This document shows positions 1 to 8,171 of a DNA stretch of 64,000 nucleotides, piece by piece. The stretch is from assembly GCA_965227905.1 (NCBI GenBank), contig OZ245780.1, forward strand, positions 3,472,001 to 3,536,000, read 5' to 3'. Position numbers and translations under genes: made by a program. The notes under the pieces were generated by a model. It made no database searches, was not told where the DNA came from, and saw nothing but the letters and a program-made list of their open reading frames with translations. The stretch's first letter is position 1; every line of letters begins with the position of its first letter. The stretch is from CBDDHT01 sp965227905. GTDB lineage: Bacteria > Pseudomonadota > Alphaproteobacteria > Rhizobiales > Methyloligellaceae.

Positions 1-1
1 T

Positions 2-994
2 CCAATCGACAATCCCAGTTCCTTCCTCGATGTCGAAATGGAGAAGCCGGAACCGACAGGCCGCGATATCCTTGTTTCTGTTCGAGCCGTTGCGGTCAAT
101 CCGGTCGACACCAAAGTTCGCGGCGGGCGCGGAACGGATGGCGTTACAGAAGACCCACCGCGCATTATCGGCTGGGACGCAAGCGGCGTGGTGGAGGCCG
201 TCGGACCGGACGCGACGCTCTTCACAGCCGGCGACGAAGTCTATTATGCCGGTGATATCACGCGCTCCGGCTCCAATGCCGAATTCCAACTGGTCGACGA
301 GCGCATCGTCGGCCGCAAACCAAACTCGCTTTCGTTCGCCGAAGCGGCGGCACTGCCGCTAACAACCATTACCGCCTACGAAGCCTTTTTCGACCGGCTC
401 GGCATCGACCGCGACGGTGACGACAAGGGCCAGTCGATTCTGATCATCGGCGCCGGTGGTGGTGTAGGATCGATCGGAATACAACTGGCCAAGCAGGCCG
501 GGCTTGTGGTTATCGCGACGGCGTCTCGTCCCGAGACGAGCGAATGGGTCCGGGCGTTGGGTGCAGACCATGTGGTCAATCACCGCGAGGACATGGTGGC
601 ACAGACCCGTGCTCTCGGCTTCGAGCATGTCGATCACATCGCGATCTTCAATGACATGCGGCATTGGGAGACAGCGGTTGAGCTGATCCGCCCGGAAAGC
701 GGCATTGTATCGATCGACGATACCGATCTGCCAATGCCCATGGCTGGTATGAAGATGAAAGCGGCAAGCCTCCACTGGGAGTTCATGTTCGCTCGCGCAA
801 TGCATCAGACGCCCGACATGATCGAGCAACACAGACTCCTGAGCTATGTCGCCGACGAAATCGATGCAGGCCACATCCGTACTACACTTTCGGAGGTTCT
901 GACCCCGATCAACGCCGAAAATATGCGAAAGGCCCACAGCATGATTGAAGCCGGCACGGCAAAAGGCAAGATTGTGCTGGAAGGCTTTACCTGA
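2..994 (+). CDS. Zinc-binding-type alcohol dehydrogenase / quinone oxidoreductase (5' end cut off)
   Basis: Medium-chain dehydrogenase/reductase, probably an NADPH-dependent reductase of small carbonyl compounds or quinones. The frame is open to the window edge: twelve codons (PIDNPSSFLDVE) precede the first ATG at 38 and read like the family's N-terminal strand, so the true start lies outside the window. The GroES-like part holds AVNPVDTKVR. The nucleotide-binding motif GAGGGVGSIG follows about 150 residues into the visible protein. No cluster of four structural-zinc cysteines is present, which fits the ZADH/quinone-oxidoreductase branch. It ends 17 bases before the next gene on the same strand, so the two are probably co-transcribed. 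The substrate cannot be inferred. Confidence 0.85.
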   Translation, partial: PIDNPSSFLDVEMEKPEPTGRDILVSVRAVAVNPVDTKVRGGRGTDGVTEDPPRIIGWDASGVVEAVGPDATLFTAGDEVYYAGDITRSGSNAEFQLVDERIVGRKPNSLSFAEAAALPLTTITAYEAFFDRLGIDRDGDDKGQSILIIGAGGGVGSIGIQLAKQAGLVVIATASRPETSEWVRALGADHVVNHREDMVAQTRALGFEHVDHIAIFNDMRHWETAVELIRPESGIVSIDDTDLPMPMAGMKMKAASLHWEFMFARAMHQTPDMIEQHRLLSYVADEIDAGHIRTTLSEVLTPINAENMRKAHSMIEAGTAKGKIVLEGFT

Positions 995-1011
995 ACGGTA
1001 GGAGATGGATC

Positions 1012-1332
1012 TTGGCTCTTTACGAACTACGGCAATATGAAATCCAAGACGGCAAGCGCGACGCCTGGCTAAAGCTGATGGAGGAAGAGATCATTCCTTT
1101 CCTCATCTCAAACGGCATGGTCGTCACCGGGAGTTTCCTGAGCGAGGACGAGACGACCTATGTCTGGATGCGCAGGTTCGAAAGCGAAGAAGACCGCGAA
1201 CGGCTCTATAAGGCTGTCTATGAAAGCGACCATTGGAAGACAGTGATCTCACCCAAGGTCGGTGACCTCATCCACCGCGAAAGGAACAAGGTTCAGCGGA
1301 TCATCCCAACCCGGATGTCACCGAGCCAATAG
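1012..1332 (+). CDS. NIPSNAP family protein
   Basis: Small protein of 106 residues in the NIPSNAP family, a dimeric alpha/beta-barrel fold of unknown biochemical role. The opening MALYELRQYEIQDGKRDAW is the usual start of the family, and the central WMRRFESEEDRERLYKAVY matches its core helix. The start is a TTG, chosen because AGGAG at 1000-1004 lies seven bases upstream; an ATG at 1005 is out of frame. The gene directly follows the oxidoreductase, and such proteins often sit beside oxidoreductases. Confidence 0.8.
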   Translation: MALYELRQYEIQDGKRDAWLKLMEEEIIPFLISNGMVVTGSFLSEDETTYVWMRRFESEEDRERLYKAVYESDHWKTVISPKVGDLIHRERNKVQRIIPTRMSPSQ

Positions 1333-1353
1333 GATTGGCGCAGGCGCTAGGCT

Positions 1354-3066
1354 CTAGTTTCCGAACAGCCAGCGGAAAACACCGCCGCCCTGGTTCTGGC
1401 GCCTTCGTGCGGCCCGTTCGCGCTGTCGGGCTCGTTGCCGACTGCCCCACTCGTTGGAATACCATGGCTGCTCGCCGCGCGCCGCGACGGGTCGCTTGGG
1501 CGGGGCCTTCCTCAGCTTGATCTCGTTCGTGACACCGTCCGGATCCTTGACCTTCAAGGTGCCTTCGACCCACGACCAATTTGATTTTTTCTCGCCCCAG
1601 CTCACAGGCTCGATCGAAATCAGTTTGTTGCGCCTTGTGTCGACAACAGCGGCATAGATCATCCGCTTATCGCCGGCAGCCTTCGAGACGCCGGCGTCAT
1701 ACTTCAGCGCGCCGATGCCGCGAAAGGCCTTTCCCTGGACTTCATACTCGATGAGCTGCGGCGTTCCAGTCCCATGCATCTCGAGCGGCACGATCAGTTT
1801 GCGATGTTTCGGGTTCTTTGCGACGAACTTGCCCTTGTCGGACCGATAGACCGTCCATTCGGCAACGGGTTCGCCAACGGGTTGCATCGGGGCCGGTTCC
1901 GGTGGCTCCTCGCCCGTCAGTCGTTTGACAGCGGCGCGGGCATCCTTGTGCGTTGGATCGGCAATCAGAGCCGTCTCGTAGTCCGCCAGCGCCTGCACCG
2001 GTTGTTTGAGCGCCTCGCGGACCTGTCCGCGCGCCAGCAACGCCGTTACATTTCGCGGCTCAATCGCCAAAGCACGCGTTGCATCGGCCAGCGCTTCGTC
2101 GAAATTCTTGGTTCGCAGATAAGCCAGCGCCCGCTCGCTATAGGCGAGCACAAATTTGGGATCGAGAAGCACAGCCTTGGTGAGATCATTGAGCGACGCT
2201 TTGTAGTTCCTGACCTTTGCATATGCTGCTCCCCGCTCGCCATGGGCGACAGCGTTCTCGGGATCAAGTTTGATAATCTCCGTATAGTCTTTGACCGCTG
2301 CGCCAAAGGCTCGTCCGCGGGTGTGGGCGCGGGCGCGCGCGAAATAGAGGTCGATGTCCTTCTTCGGGTCCGCCAGAGCCTGGGTAAAGTCTTTCACCGC
2401 TTCCGTCGGCTGCTCCAACGCAGCGTAAGCCGCGCCCCGATTGCGATAGGCACTCGTGTAGCGGGCATTCAGGGTAATCGCTCGAGAGAAATCCCGAAGG
2501 GCCGCGTGCGGTCGATCCAGGACACTGTGCATTTTTCCACGCCCGTTGAATGCCACGGCATTCGTCGGCATCAGTTCGATGGCCTTGCGGTAGGCTTGCG
2601 CGGCTTCTTCGAAGCGCCCCATAGCGTGCAACGCGTTGCCACGGTTATTGTGAGCAGCGCCATAGGCCGGCGCCAGATCGATTGCACGCTTGAAATCCTT
2701 GATGGCCTCGTCCGGACGCCGCAGATCCATCAGGGCGTTGCCGCGATTGTTGTAGACAACCGCGTATTCGGGAAACAGCTCGATCGCCTTGTTGAAATCG
2801 CGGATAGCGTCTTTCGCCTTGCGCAAACGCCATTTCGCGACACCGCGGTCATTGTAGATGTTGGCGCGACGCGCATCGGAGATATCGGGCGCCTTGAGTG
2901 CTTCTGTGTAAGACTCAATTGCCTTGTCGAATTTGCCGCGCAGCAAGGCTGCGACACCCTCACGGGCATGCAGCATGGCCTGATCGGTCGCCGCCACGGC
3001 CATTTTGGCCGGAAGGCTCGATAAAATAAGGGCGAAAACGCCCGCTATCAGACTGATTCGTCGCAT
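1354..3066 (-). CDS. Secreted tetratricopeptide-repeat protein
   Basis: A 570-residue protein with an N-terminal signal peptide (hydrophobic residues 5-25, AVAA cleavage region). About ten consecutive TPR units follow, roughly residues 28-385, each with the alternating pattern of AxxxRG, NNRGNA and A(I/L)xLxP. After a proline-rich linker comes a domain of about 120 residues beginning near AEWTVYRSDKGKF that I do not recognise, and an arginine-rich tail with RRRQNQGGG. TPR arrays are protein-interaction scaffolds, so a periplasmic adaptor role is likely. It lies convergent with the NIPSNAP gene and divergent from the GH3 hydrolase. Confidence 0.8.
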   Translation of the reverse strand: MRRISLIAGVFALILSSLPAKMAVAATDQAMLHAREGVAALLRGKFDKAIESYTEALKAPDISDARRANIYNDRGVAKWRLRKAKDAIRDFNKAIELFPEYAVVYNNRGNALMDLRRPDEAIKDFKRAIDLAPAYGAAHNNRGNALHAMGRFEEAAQAYRKAIELMPTNAVAFNGRGKMHSVLDRPHAALRDFSRAITLNARYTSAYRNRGAAYAALEQPTEAVKDFTQALADPKKDIDLYFARARAHTRGRAFGAAVKDYTEIIKLDPENAVAHGERGAAYAKVRNYKASLNDLTKAVLLDPKFVLAYSERALAYLRTKNFDEALADATRALAIEPRNVTALLARGQVREALKQPVQALADYETALIADPTHKDARAAVKRLTGEEPPEPAPMQPVGEPVAEWTVYRSDKGKFVAKNPKHRKLIVPLEMHGTGTPQLIEYEVQGKAFRGIGALKYDAGVSKAAGDKRMIYAAVVDTRRNKLISIEPVSWGEKKSNWSWVEGTLKVKDPDGVTNEIKLRKAPPKRPVAARGEQPWYSNEWGSRQRARQRERAARRRQNQGGGVFRWLFGN

Positions 3067-3289
3067 GGTCCCAAATTTCTGCCGAGTTCAGACGCCGCCG
3101 TCAACTTTACGATGCACCAATAGGCGGACATTGCCTGCCATTCGCGACCCAATTTTGGCACAATTCTGGCCTTGAAGCAGCAGAATGATCAGTTCTTATC
3201 TGTAACAAAGCTGGACCTGAAACACTTTCACATCTTAATTCCGTCAGATAAACAGGGATGCCATCCCGGCCTGCAGAGGAAATGACAGC

Positions 3290-4507
3290 ATGAAGACATC
3301 GATTGCTCGGCTCGCGCCAATTGCGTTGGCAGGTATTGCATGGGTCGCCGCAAGTACGATCGCTGTGGCTCAATCGCCGCACTCCCAGGTCCTCGCAGGA
3401 CAATCATCCTCAAATGGCGTCAAAGACGGCGCCATACTGCAGGTGTCCGATCGCGCCGTAGCGAAACAGCCGACAATGGACGAAATGATTGGCCAGATGA
3501 TCATGGTCGGCTTTCGCGGCAAGAAGCCGGACGACAAGGGCGTGCGCGCAGTCCGTCGTCATCTAAAACGAGGGACCATTGGCGGCGTCATCCTGTTCGG
3601 GATCAATATCGTTTCGCCCAAGCAAACACGCATCTTGAATGACTCGATCGCCAATTCCGGTGCCAAGCTCCCCGTGCTCATTGCCGTCGATCAGGAAGGC
3701 GGTCACGTCCAGCGACTTTCGAGCAAGAACGGCTTCATCTATACGAATTCGCACGAGAAGGTTGCGCGCAAGCAATCCCCGGAAGAAGCGGCAACGACCT
3801 ACGCTAAAATGGCCCGGTCGATCGCCAATGCCGGCTTCAATGTTAATTTCGGACCTGTGGTCGATGTGGACATTCAAGGACAACGCAATCCTATCATTGG
3901 CAAACTTCGACGCAGCTTCAGTGCCAACCCGGAAAAGGTCTCGACCTATGCAAAGACCTTTATCAACGCTCACCACAGAGAGAGCATTCTCACATCAGCC
4001 AAACATTTTCCCGGTCACGGCTCCAGCCTGACCGATAGCCACAAGGGATTTACGGACGTTACCCGCACGTGGCGGCGGAAAAAGGAACTTGCGCCATTCA
4101 AGGAATTGGCCAAGCGCGATGGCCAGGTCGACATGGTGATGATCGGACATCTGTATCATCCGGATTTCGCCGATAGGAAGGGCTTGCCCGCAACGCTGTC
4201 GCGCAAGGCCGTTACCGGGCTCCTGCGCGATCAGGTCGGCTACAATGGCGTCGCCATTACCGATGACATGGAGATGGGCGCTATCCGCAAGAATTTCGGA
4301 TTTCAGGAAGCGATCATCAAGGCCGTCAATGCCGGAAACGATATCCTGCTCTATTCGAATACAGCCAAATACAGCACCGGGCTCGGGCCGAAAATTCACG
4401 GCATCATCAAGAAGGCCGTCGACGCCGGCAAGATTCATCGCGATCGGATCGTGGAGGCCTATTTCCGTGTCCAGACGATGAAGAAGTTGCTGCCCGGCCG
4501 CAGCTAA
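3290..4507 (+). CDS. Glycoside hydrolase family 3 protein, NagZ-like, with signal peptide
   Basis: A 405-residue hydrolase of the GH3 N-terminal family. KHFPGHG followed by TDSH (near residue 250) is the NagZ-type segment carrying the histidine general acid/base. GVAITDDMEMGAI (near residue 325) carries the aspartate nucleophile. The expected activity is removal of beta-N-acetylglucosamine, for example from muropeptides. Classical NagZ is cytoplasmic and about 340 residues; this copy begins with a signal peptide (MKTSIARLAPIALAGIAWV) and a spacer, so it is predicted to act in the periplasm or outside. The ATG is preceded by GAGGAAA. A second, cytoplasmic nagZ may exist elsewhere. Confidence 0.85.
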   Translation: MKTSIARLAPIALAGIAWVAASTIAVAQSPHSQVLAGQSSSNGVKDGAILQVSDRAVAKQPTMDEMIGQMIMVGFRGKKPDDKGVRAVRRHLKRGTIGGVILFGINIVSPKQTRILNDSIANSGAKLPVLIAVDQEGGHVQRLSSKNGFIYTNSHEKVARKQSPEEAATTYAKMARSIANAGFNVNFGPVVDVDIQGQRNPIIGKLRRSFSANPEKVSTYAKTFINAHHRESILTSAKHFPGHGSSLTDSHKGFTDVTRTWRRKKELAPFKELAKRDGQVDMVMIGHLYHPDFADRKGLPATLSRKAVTGLLRDQVGYNGVAITDDMEMGAIRKNFGFQEAIIKAVNAGNDILLYSNTAKYSTGLGPKIHGIIKKAVDAGKIHRDRIVEAYFRVQTMKKLLPGRS

Positions 4508-4508
4508 A

Positions 4509-6497
4509 TCAGCCTCGCACGCAGCTAATCACGCCATAGTTTGACGTTGCCCGTCCGAGTGCTCTCTTCAGCCAGCACTGTTTGGAGACTTTCTTCCTGA
4601 TCCAGGAAAAGCCCCGGCAGGACCGGTTGTTGAGGCACAACTGCCGACAATAGTGCAGGCTTGCACGGAAACCACCGAGATCGTTGCCAAAGAAGTCAGT
4701 GTTGTCGAAAGTTCTGAAATTTGCCCCGCACTGACCGGTCGTTCTCACGACCGGTTGGCTCGCACGCACTTGGCTGGCAAGTGCACCCGATATCGCATTG
4801 GCGAATGGCTTGCGTGCAGGAACATAAGACTTAAGGAAACACGCGCGTGCCTGCGTGTTGAATGTAAAGGCCTTGCAGCGTGAATCGTTCTGACACGACG
4901 CCAAACATGTGCTGTAGCTCACCTTGCCCGGCACACGCGCATAATCTCCGCCATACAGATCGTAGCCTTGGAAAATCTTGAATTCCCGCGATGCCGGCTG
5001 CGGCTGGTATCGCGGCTGTGGCTGCGGATTGGGCTCAATACTCCGGTTCGCGAATTCTCTCTCTTGCCGGCGTTTGCGGAGTTGATCGGCGATCAGTCCA
5101 TCGACAATCTCTTTGACATGGGTCTGATAGCGTCCATTCGGAAACGTTGCCAGATACAGTTCGCATAAGTTGAGCCGGTCGGCGGCATCAGTGGCGTCGA
5201 TACAGGCCTGATAGCGCGGCAACTCGCTCCGCGACCTCAAGATTGACTCGACCTGTTTCACGCGCGAATGATCTGGAAAACGCGCCAGAAAATTCCGGTA
5301 GCAGGACGGTTCATTTGTTCTGGCGCATTTCAGAAATGCCAGTTCGGCTTCGCGCTCCGGATTGAGTTGTTCCTGTCGCTGTGGTGCGACACTTTCATCA
5401 AGACGTTGCTCACGGTTCCCCTTCTTGTTCCGATTCGGCTGGAATTCACTGGCGCCTCCACCTGTGTTTGTATCGGGTGTTGTGGGGAGCCGGTCCGCCT
5501 CCTTTTGCGCAAGCTGTTTCTCATCATCGTCAGCCTTGCGCTGCTTCAATGTATCCAGGCGCGCCTGCGCCAAACCGGCGAAAATACCCTTGGGATAATG
5601 CTCCAGGTAAATCTCATAGGCTGCCGGCGTATCCGTCTTTGACGCCGACTTCCAAAATGCCAGTTCGACATTCCGGTCGTCATCTGATTTCGGCGTTTGA
5701 GGCTCTATGGAGCCATGCTTTTCAAGATCGTCGCCCTTGGCAAGCAAAGGCGGCGTGAAGAAGAAGTCGCCTGTGATGGACGATGTCTGCCAGGGCACCT
5801 GCCGTTCTTTCGTCGCATCAAGCACATCTCGCCTTGCGCGCTTGAACACAGCTTCGATCGTCAACCCTGGTATCGCCATTGCCTTGGTGAGTGCACTCGT
5901 GAACGGGCTGTTTGCATCTGATCCGTCCTCCGCAACTGCACCCGGCGCCGTTGCGTATCCGATGAATGTACCACGCGGCGCGTCGACCCGCGCTAGACCA
6001 CGTGTCGCCGAACGAAAACGCGATTGGAATGGATTGTTCCGGCAGGCGTCCAGGATGACGATGTTGATCCGGCTCGAGGCCCGCTCCATGGTCAGGAGAA
6101 AGGCATTGAGGTCGACGGCATCGAACCTCACTTCCGTTTCGTCCTGAAGGTCGGCATCGACGGGAACAAGAAAGTTCTGATCTGCAACCTGAACCCCGTG
6201 CCCCGCATAGTAGAAAAGGCCGACGGCATTCGAACCTCTCAGGGCGCGGCCGAAGTCTCGCATCGCCTTGCGCATGGCTCGGAGATCCGCATTGTTGATC
6301 TGAGTGACTTTGAAGCCGGCTTTCTTAAGCGTCGCCGCCATGAGAGTGGCGTCGTTCTCTGGATTGTTGAGCTTGCCGATATTCTTATAGTCCGCATTGC
6401 CGATGATCAGAGCGACGCGGTCTTCGGCAGCGGCGACCGTGCCGCCGGCCAAGAGCAACAAAACAGACGTGACAAAGCCTAATACGGACTGTCTCAC
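4509..6497 (-). CDS. Caspase-family (p20-like) protein with two PAN/Apple domains
   Basis: Secreted caspase-like cysteine peptidase. The GTG start at 6497 was chosen because GGGAGGGG lies directly upstream and the signal peptide begins right there; an upstream ATG at 6551 would bury the signal sequence. From the GTG, the p20-like domain holds the dyad His100 (YYAGHG) and Cys152 (LDACRNNPF). The middle has helical repeats of the ELAFWKSA / YLEHYPKG type and a charged linker. The C-terminus has two disulfide-rich modules with C-LASC and C-RQLC spacing, read as PAN_4/Apple domains. These bind proteins or carbohydrates, so they may target the peptidase. It is convergent with the GH3 gene, one base apart. 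Confidence 0.85.
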   Translation of the reverse strand: MRQSVLGFVTSVLLLLAGGTVAAAEDRVALIIGNADYKNIGKLNNPENDATLMAATLKKAGFKVTQINNADLRAMRKAMRDFGRALRGSNAVGLFYYAGHGVQVADQNFLVPVDADLQDETEVRFDAVDLNAFLLTMERASSRINIVILDACRNNPFQSRFRSATRGLARVDAPRGTFIGYATAPGAVAEDGSDANSPFTSALTKAMAIPGLTIEAVFKRARRDVLDATKERQVPWQTSSITGDFFFTPPLLAKGDDLEKHGSIEPQTPKSDDDRNVELAFWKSASKTDTPAAYEIYLEHYPKGIFAGLAQARLDTLKQRKADDDEKQLAQKEADRLPTTPDTNTGGGASEFQPNRNKKGNREQRLDESVAPQRQEQLNPEREAELAFLKCARTNEPSCYRNFLARFPDHSRVKQVESILRSRSELPRYQACIDATDAADRLNLCELYLATFPNGRYQTHVKEIVDGLIADQLRKRRQEREFANRSIEPNPQPQPRYQPQPASREFKIFQGYDLYGGDYARVPGKVSYSTCLASCQNDSRCKAFTFNTQARACFLKSYVPARKPFANAISGALASQVRASQPVVRTTGQCGANFRTFDNTDFFGNDLGGFRASLHYCRQLCLNNRSCRGFSWIRKKVSKQCWLKRALGRATSNYGVISCVRG

Positions 6498-6653
6498 CCG
6501 CCCCTCCCTGGACTCGAAGACCTGCCGACAACACCAGTCTATTGCGAACACGCAAGAACGTGTAGCAAAACCTTAAGTTATCCAAACTGAACCTGTGATG
6601 AATGCAATTGGTGCGGTGATTTCTATCAGCACATCGCAGAGCAGCGGCGGTCT

Positions 6654-7040
6654 TTATGTCACCACTTTACGGTAAGCACGCTTGATCGAGATCTTATCGT
6701 CTTCGTCAAAGGTGAGGATATCAACCGATTGCTCTTTGATGCCGTTCGCCTTCGATTGCACGAGCACTTCGAAGATGATCGTCTCAACCGCATTGTGCGT
6801 GCGTAGGATCGTGAATGAGATATCTGGATTTTTCTTCAGTAGCTGCCGGATGGCACGACGAACGGCGTCACGTCCCTCATGGCGTATTCCCCAGGGGAAC
6901 GGGCCGATCGGATACTCCCAGATCGGATTGGCGCTCATCAGGGACAGCGCCTTTTTCGGCTCCCGGTCGTTGAACGCCTGAATGAAGCTTGCGGCCAGCC
7001 GTTCACGCTTGGCCTGACGTTTTTTCTCGGATTTCGCCAT
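6654..7040 (-). CDS. NTF2-like / SnoaL-like protein
   Basis: A 128-residue cytoplasmic protein of the NTF2-like cone fold. It starts with a basic helix (KSEKKRQAKRER), then AFNDREPKKALSLMSANPIW, typical of the helix that opens SnoaL-like proteins, and later strands such as ISFTILRTHNAVETIIFEV. Such proteins are small isomerases, hydrolases or orphan ligand binders, and nothing here fixes the substrate. It begins five bases after the end of the upstream isocitrate-lyase-like gene, with GGCGGA as a possible ribosome site, so the two form an operon. Confidence 0.7.
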   Translation of the reverse strand: MAKSEKKRQAKRERLAASFIQAFNDREPKKALSLMSANPIWEYPIGPFPWGIRHEGRDAVRRAIRQLLKKNPDISFTILRTHNAVETIIFEVLVQSKANGIKEQSVDILTFDEDDKISIKRAYRKVVT

Positions 7041-7045
7041 AGACG

Positions 7046-7936
7046 TTATTCCGCCGCCTCGACCTGATCGGGTCGCGCGCCCGAGTACCGGCTCTCGGCT
7101 TCATAGTAATCGTCAAACCCGACGATCCGTCGCAAGTCTGCAAACGGCATGATGCGCTCGGCCGGATGATGGCCGCGGGAGAAATCCTGAAGCGCCTCCT
7201 GCATTGCCCGCATGGCGGCGGACATGAGTGTCAGGGGATATGCGGCAATATTGAAACCGAGCTCATGGAGGCGGTCCGTGTGAAGGATCGGTGTCGTCCC
7301 CTCCTCCACCATGTTGGCCATGTGGATACCAGGCGCTTCGGTCGTAACCGTTCGCATTTCCTCTTCCGACGCCGGGGCCTCGACGAAGAGGATATCGGCG
7401 CCAGCCTCGGAAAAGGCTTGCGCCCGCGCAATAGCCTCGTTCAGTCCGTTCGTGGCACGGGCGTCGGTACGGGCAAGAATGAGGATGTCATCGCCTTCGT
7501 TGCGGGCATCGACCGCGGCGCGGATGCGGTCGACAGCTTCCTCGCGCTCGACAACGAGTTTACCTTTGGTGTGACCGCATCGCTTTGGCGCGACCTGATC
7601 CTCGATCATAACGGCGGCGAAGCCTGCCTGCGCATACCCGCGAACGGTACGTTTCACATTGAGTGCATTGCCATAGCCTGTGTCCCCATCGCCAATAACC
7701 GGGATGGAGACGGCGGCACAGATGTTGCGGCCTTGGTCGACGATTTCACCATAAGAGATGAGACCCGTATCCGGTGCGCCGATACGGGAGGCGGACACGG
7801 CGAAGCCTGACATGAAGGACAAGGGGAAGCCGGCCTGTTCGATCATACGTGCGGACAAGCCATCCCAGCAGCAAGGCATCGGAAGGCAACGGTCTTCACT
7901 GAGGAGGGCTTTGAGGCGTTGGGCTTTGCTGGTCAT
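7046..7936 (-). CDS. Isocitrate lyase / PEP mutase superfamily enzyme
   Basis: A 296-residue C-C (or P-C) bond-cleaving enzyme of the isocitrate lyase/PEP mutase superfamily: a single TIM barrel with Mg2+-dependent cleavage of 2-hydroxy or 2-oxo acids. The Mg-site stretches are GDGDTGYG and VMIEDQ, followed by PKRCGHTKGK, the superfamily's catalytic-loop cysteine motif in its KRCGH form. The short length excludes true isocitrate lyase. Members include 2-methylisocitrate lyase, oxaloacetate decarboxylase and dimethylmalate lyase, and the sequence alone does not decide between them. It is co-transcribed with the NTF2-like gene. Confidence 0.85.
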   Translation of the reverse strand: MTSKAQRLKALLSEDRCLPMPCCWDGLSARMIEQAGFPLSFMSGFAVSASRIGAPDTGLISYGEIVDQGRNICAAVSIPVIGDGDTGYGNALNVKRTVRGYAQAGFAAVMIEDQVAPKRCGHTKGKLVVEREEAVDRIRAAVDARNEGDDILILARTDARATNGLNEAIARAQAFSEAGADILFVEAPASEEEMRTVTTEAPGIHMANMVEEGTTPILHTDRLHELGFNIAAYPLTLMSAAMRAMQEALQDFSRGHHPAERIMPFADLRRIVGFDDYYEAESRYSGARPDQVEAAE

Positions 7937-8053
7937 GGCTACTCGTCTTGGGCGATTGGGAGAGTTGTTGTGGCTATAGCACAGGGCTTGGTTTGGTCGA
8001 AGTCTTGGGACACTGAAGGCGGCGCACGTTTATATCATCTTCCTCAGTTGAAG

Positions 8054-8145
8054 CCCCCTCACCCTAACCCTCTCCCCAAAGGAGAGGGAATCCGTTCGTG
8101 CATGGTGTGAGCCCTCTGCCCAAGGGAGAGGGTTGGGTGAGGGGT
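8054..8145. repeat. Dispersed palindromic intergenic repeat (REP-like), copy 1
   Basis: Two arms face each other: CCCCTCACCCTAACCCTCTC on the left (from 8054) and GGGAGAGGGTTGGGTGAGG on the right (8124-8143), with shorter internal GAGAGGG/CCCTCTGCCC pairings. The same unit recurs at 16605-16702. It lies between the upstream end of the isocitrate-lyase-like gene and the 3' end of icmF. Such palindromes are dispersed in many proteobacterial genomes. Confidence 0.8.
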
Positions 8146-8171
8146 TGGGTTCTCTCTATCGCAACATACGC

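Noticed and set aside
1774..3024. A 416-codon plus-strand frame
   Set aside because: Antisense to the TPR protein; the TPR repeats produce the long open complementary frame.
3107..3403. A 98-codon minus-strand frame in the gap before the GH3 gene
   Set aside because: It overlaps the GH3 signal-peptide region and lacks any coding indication.
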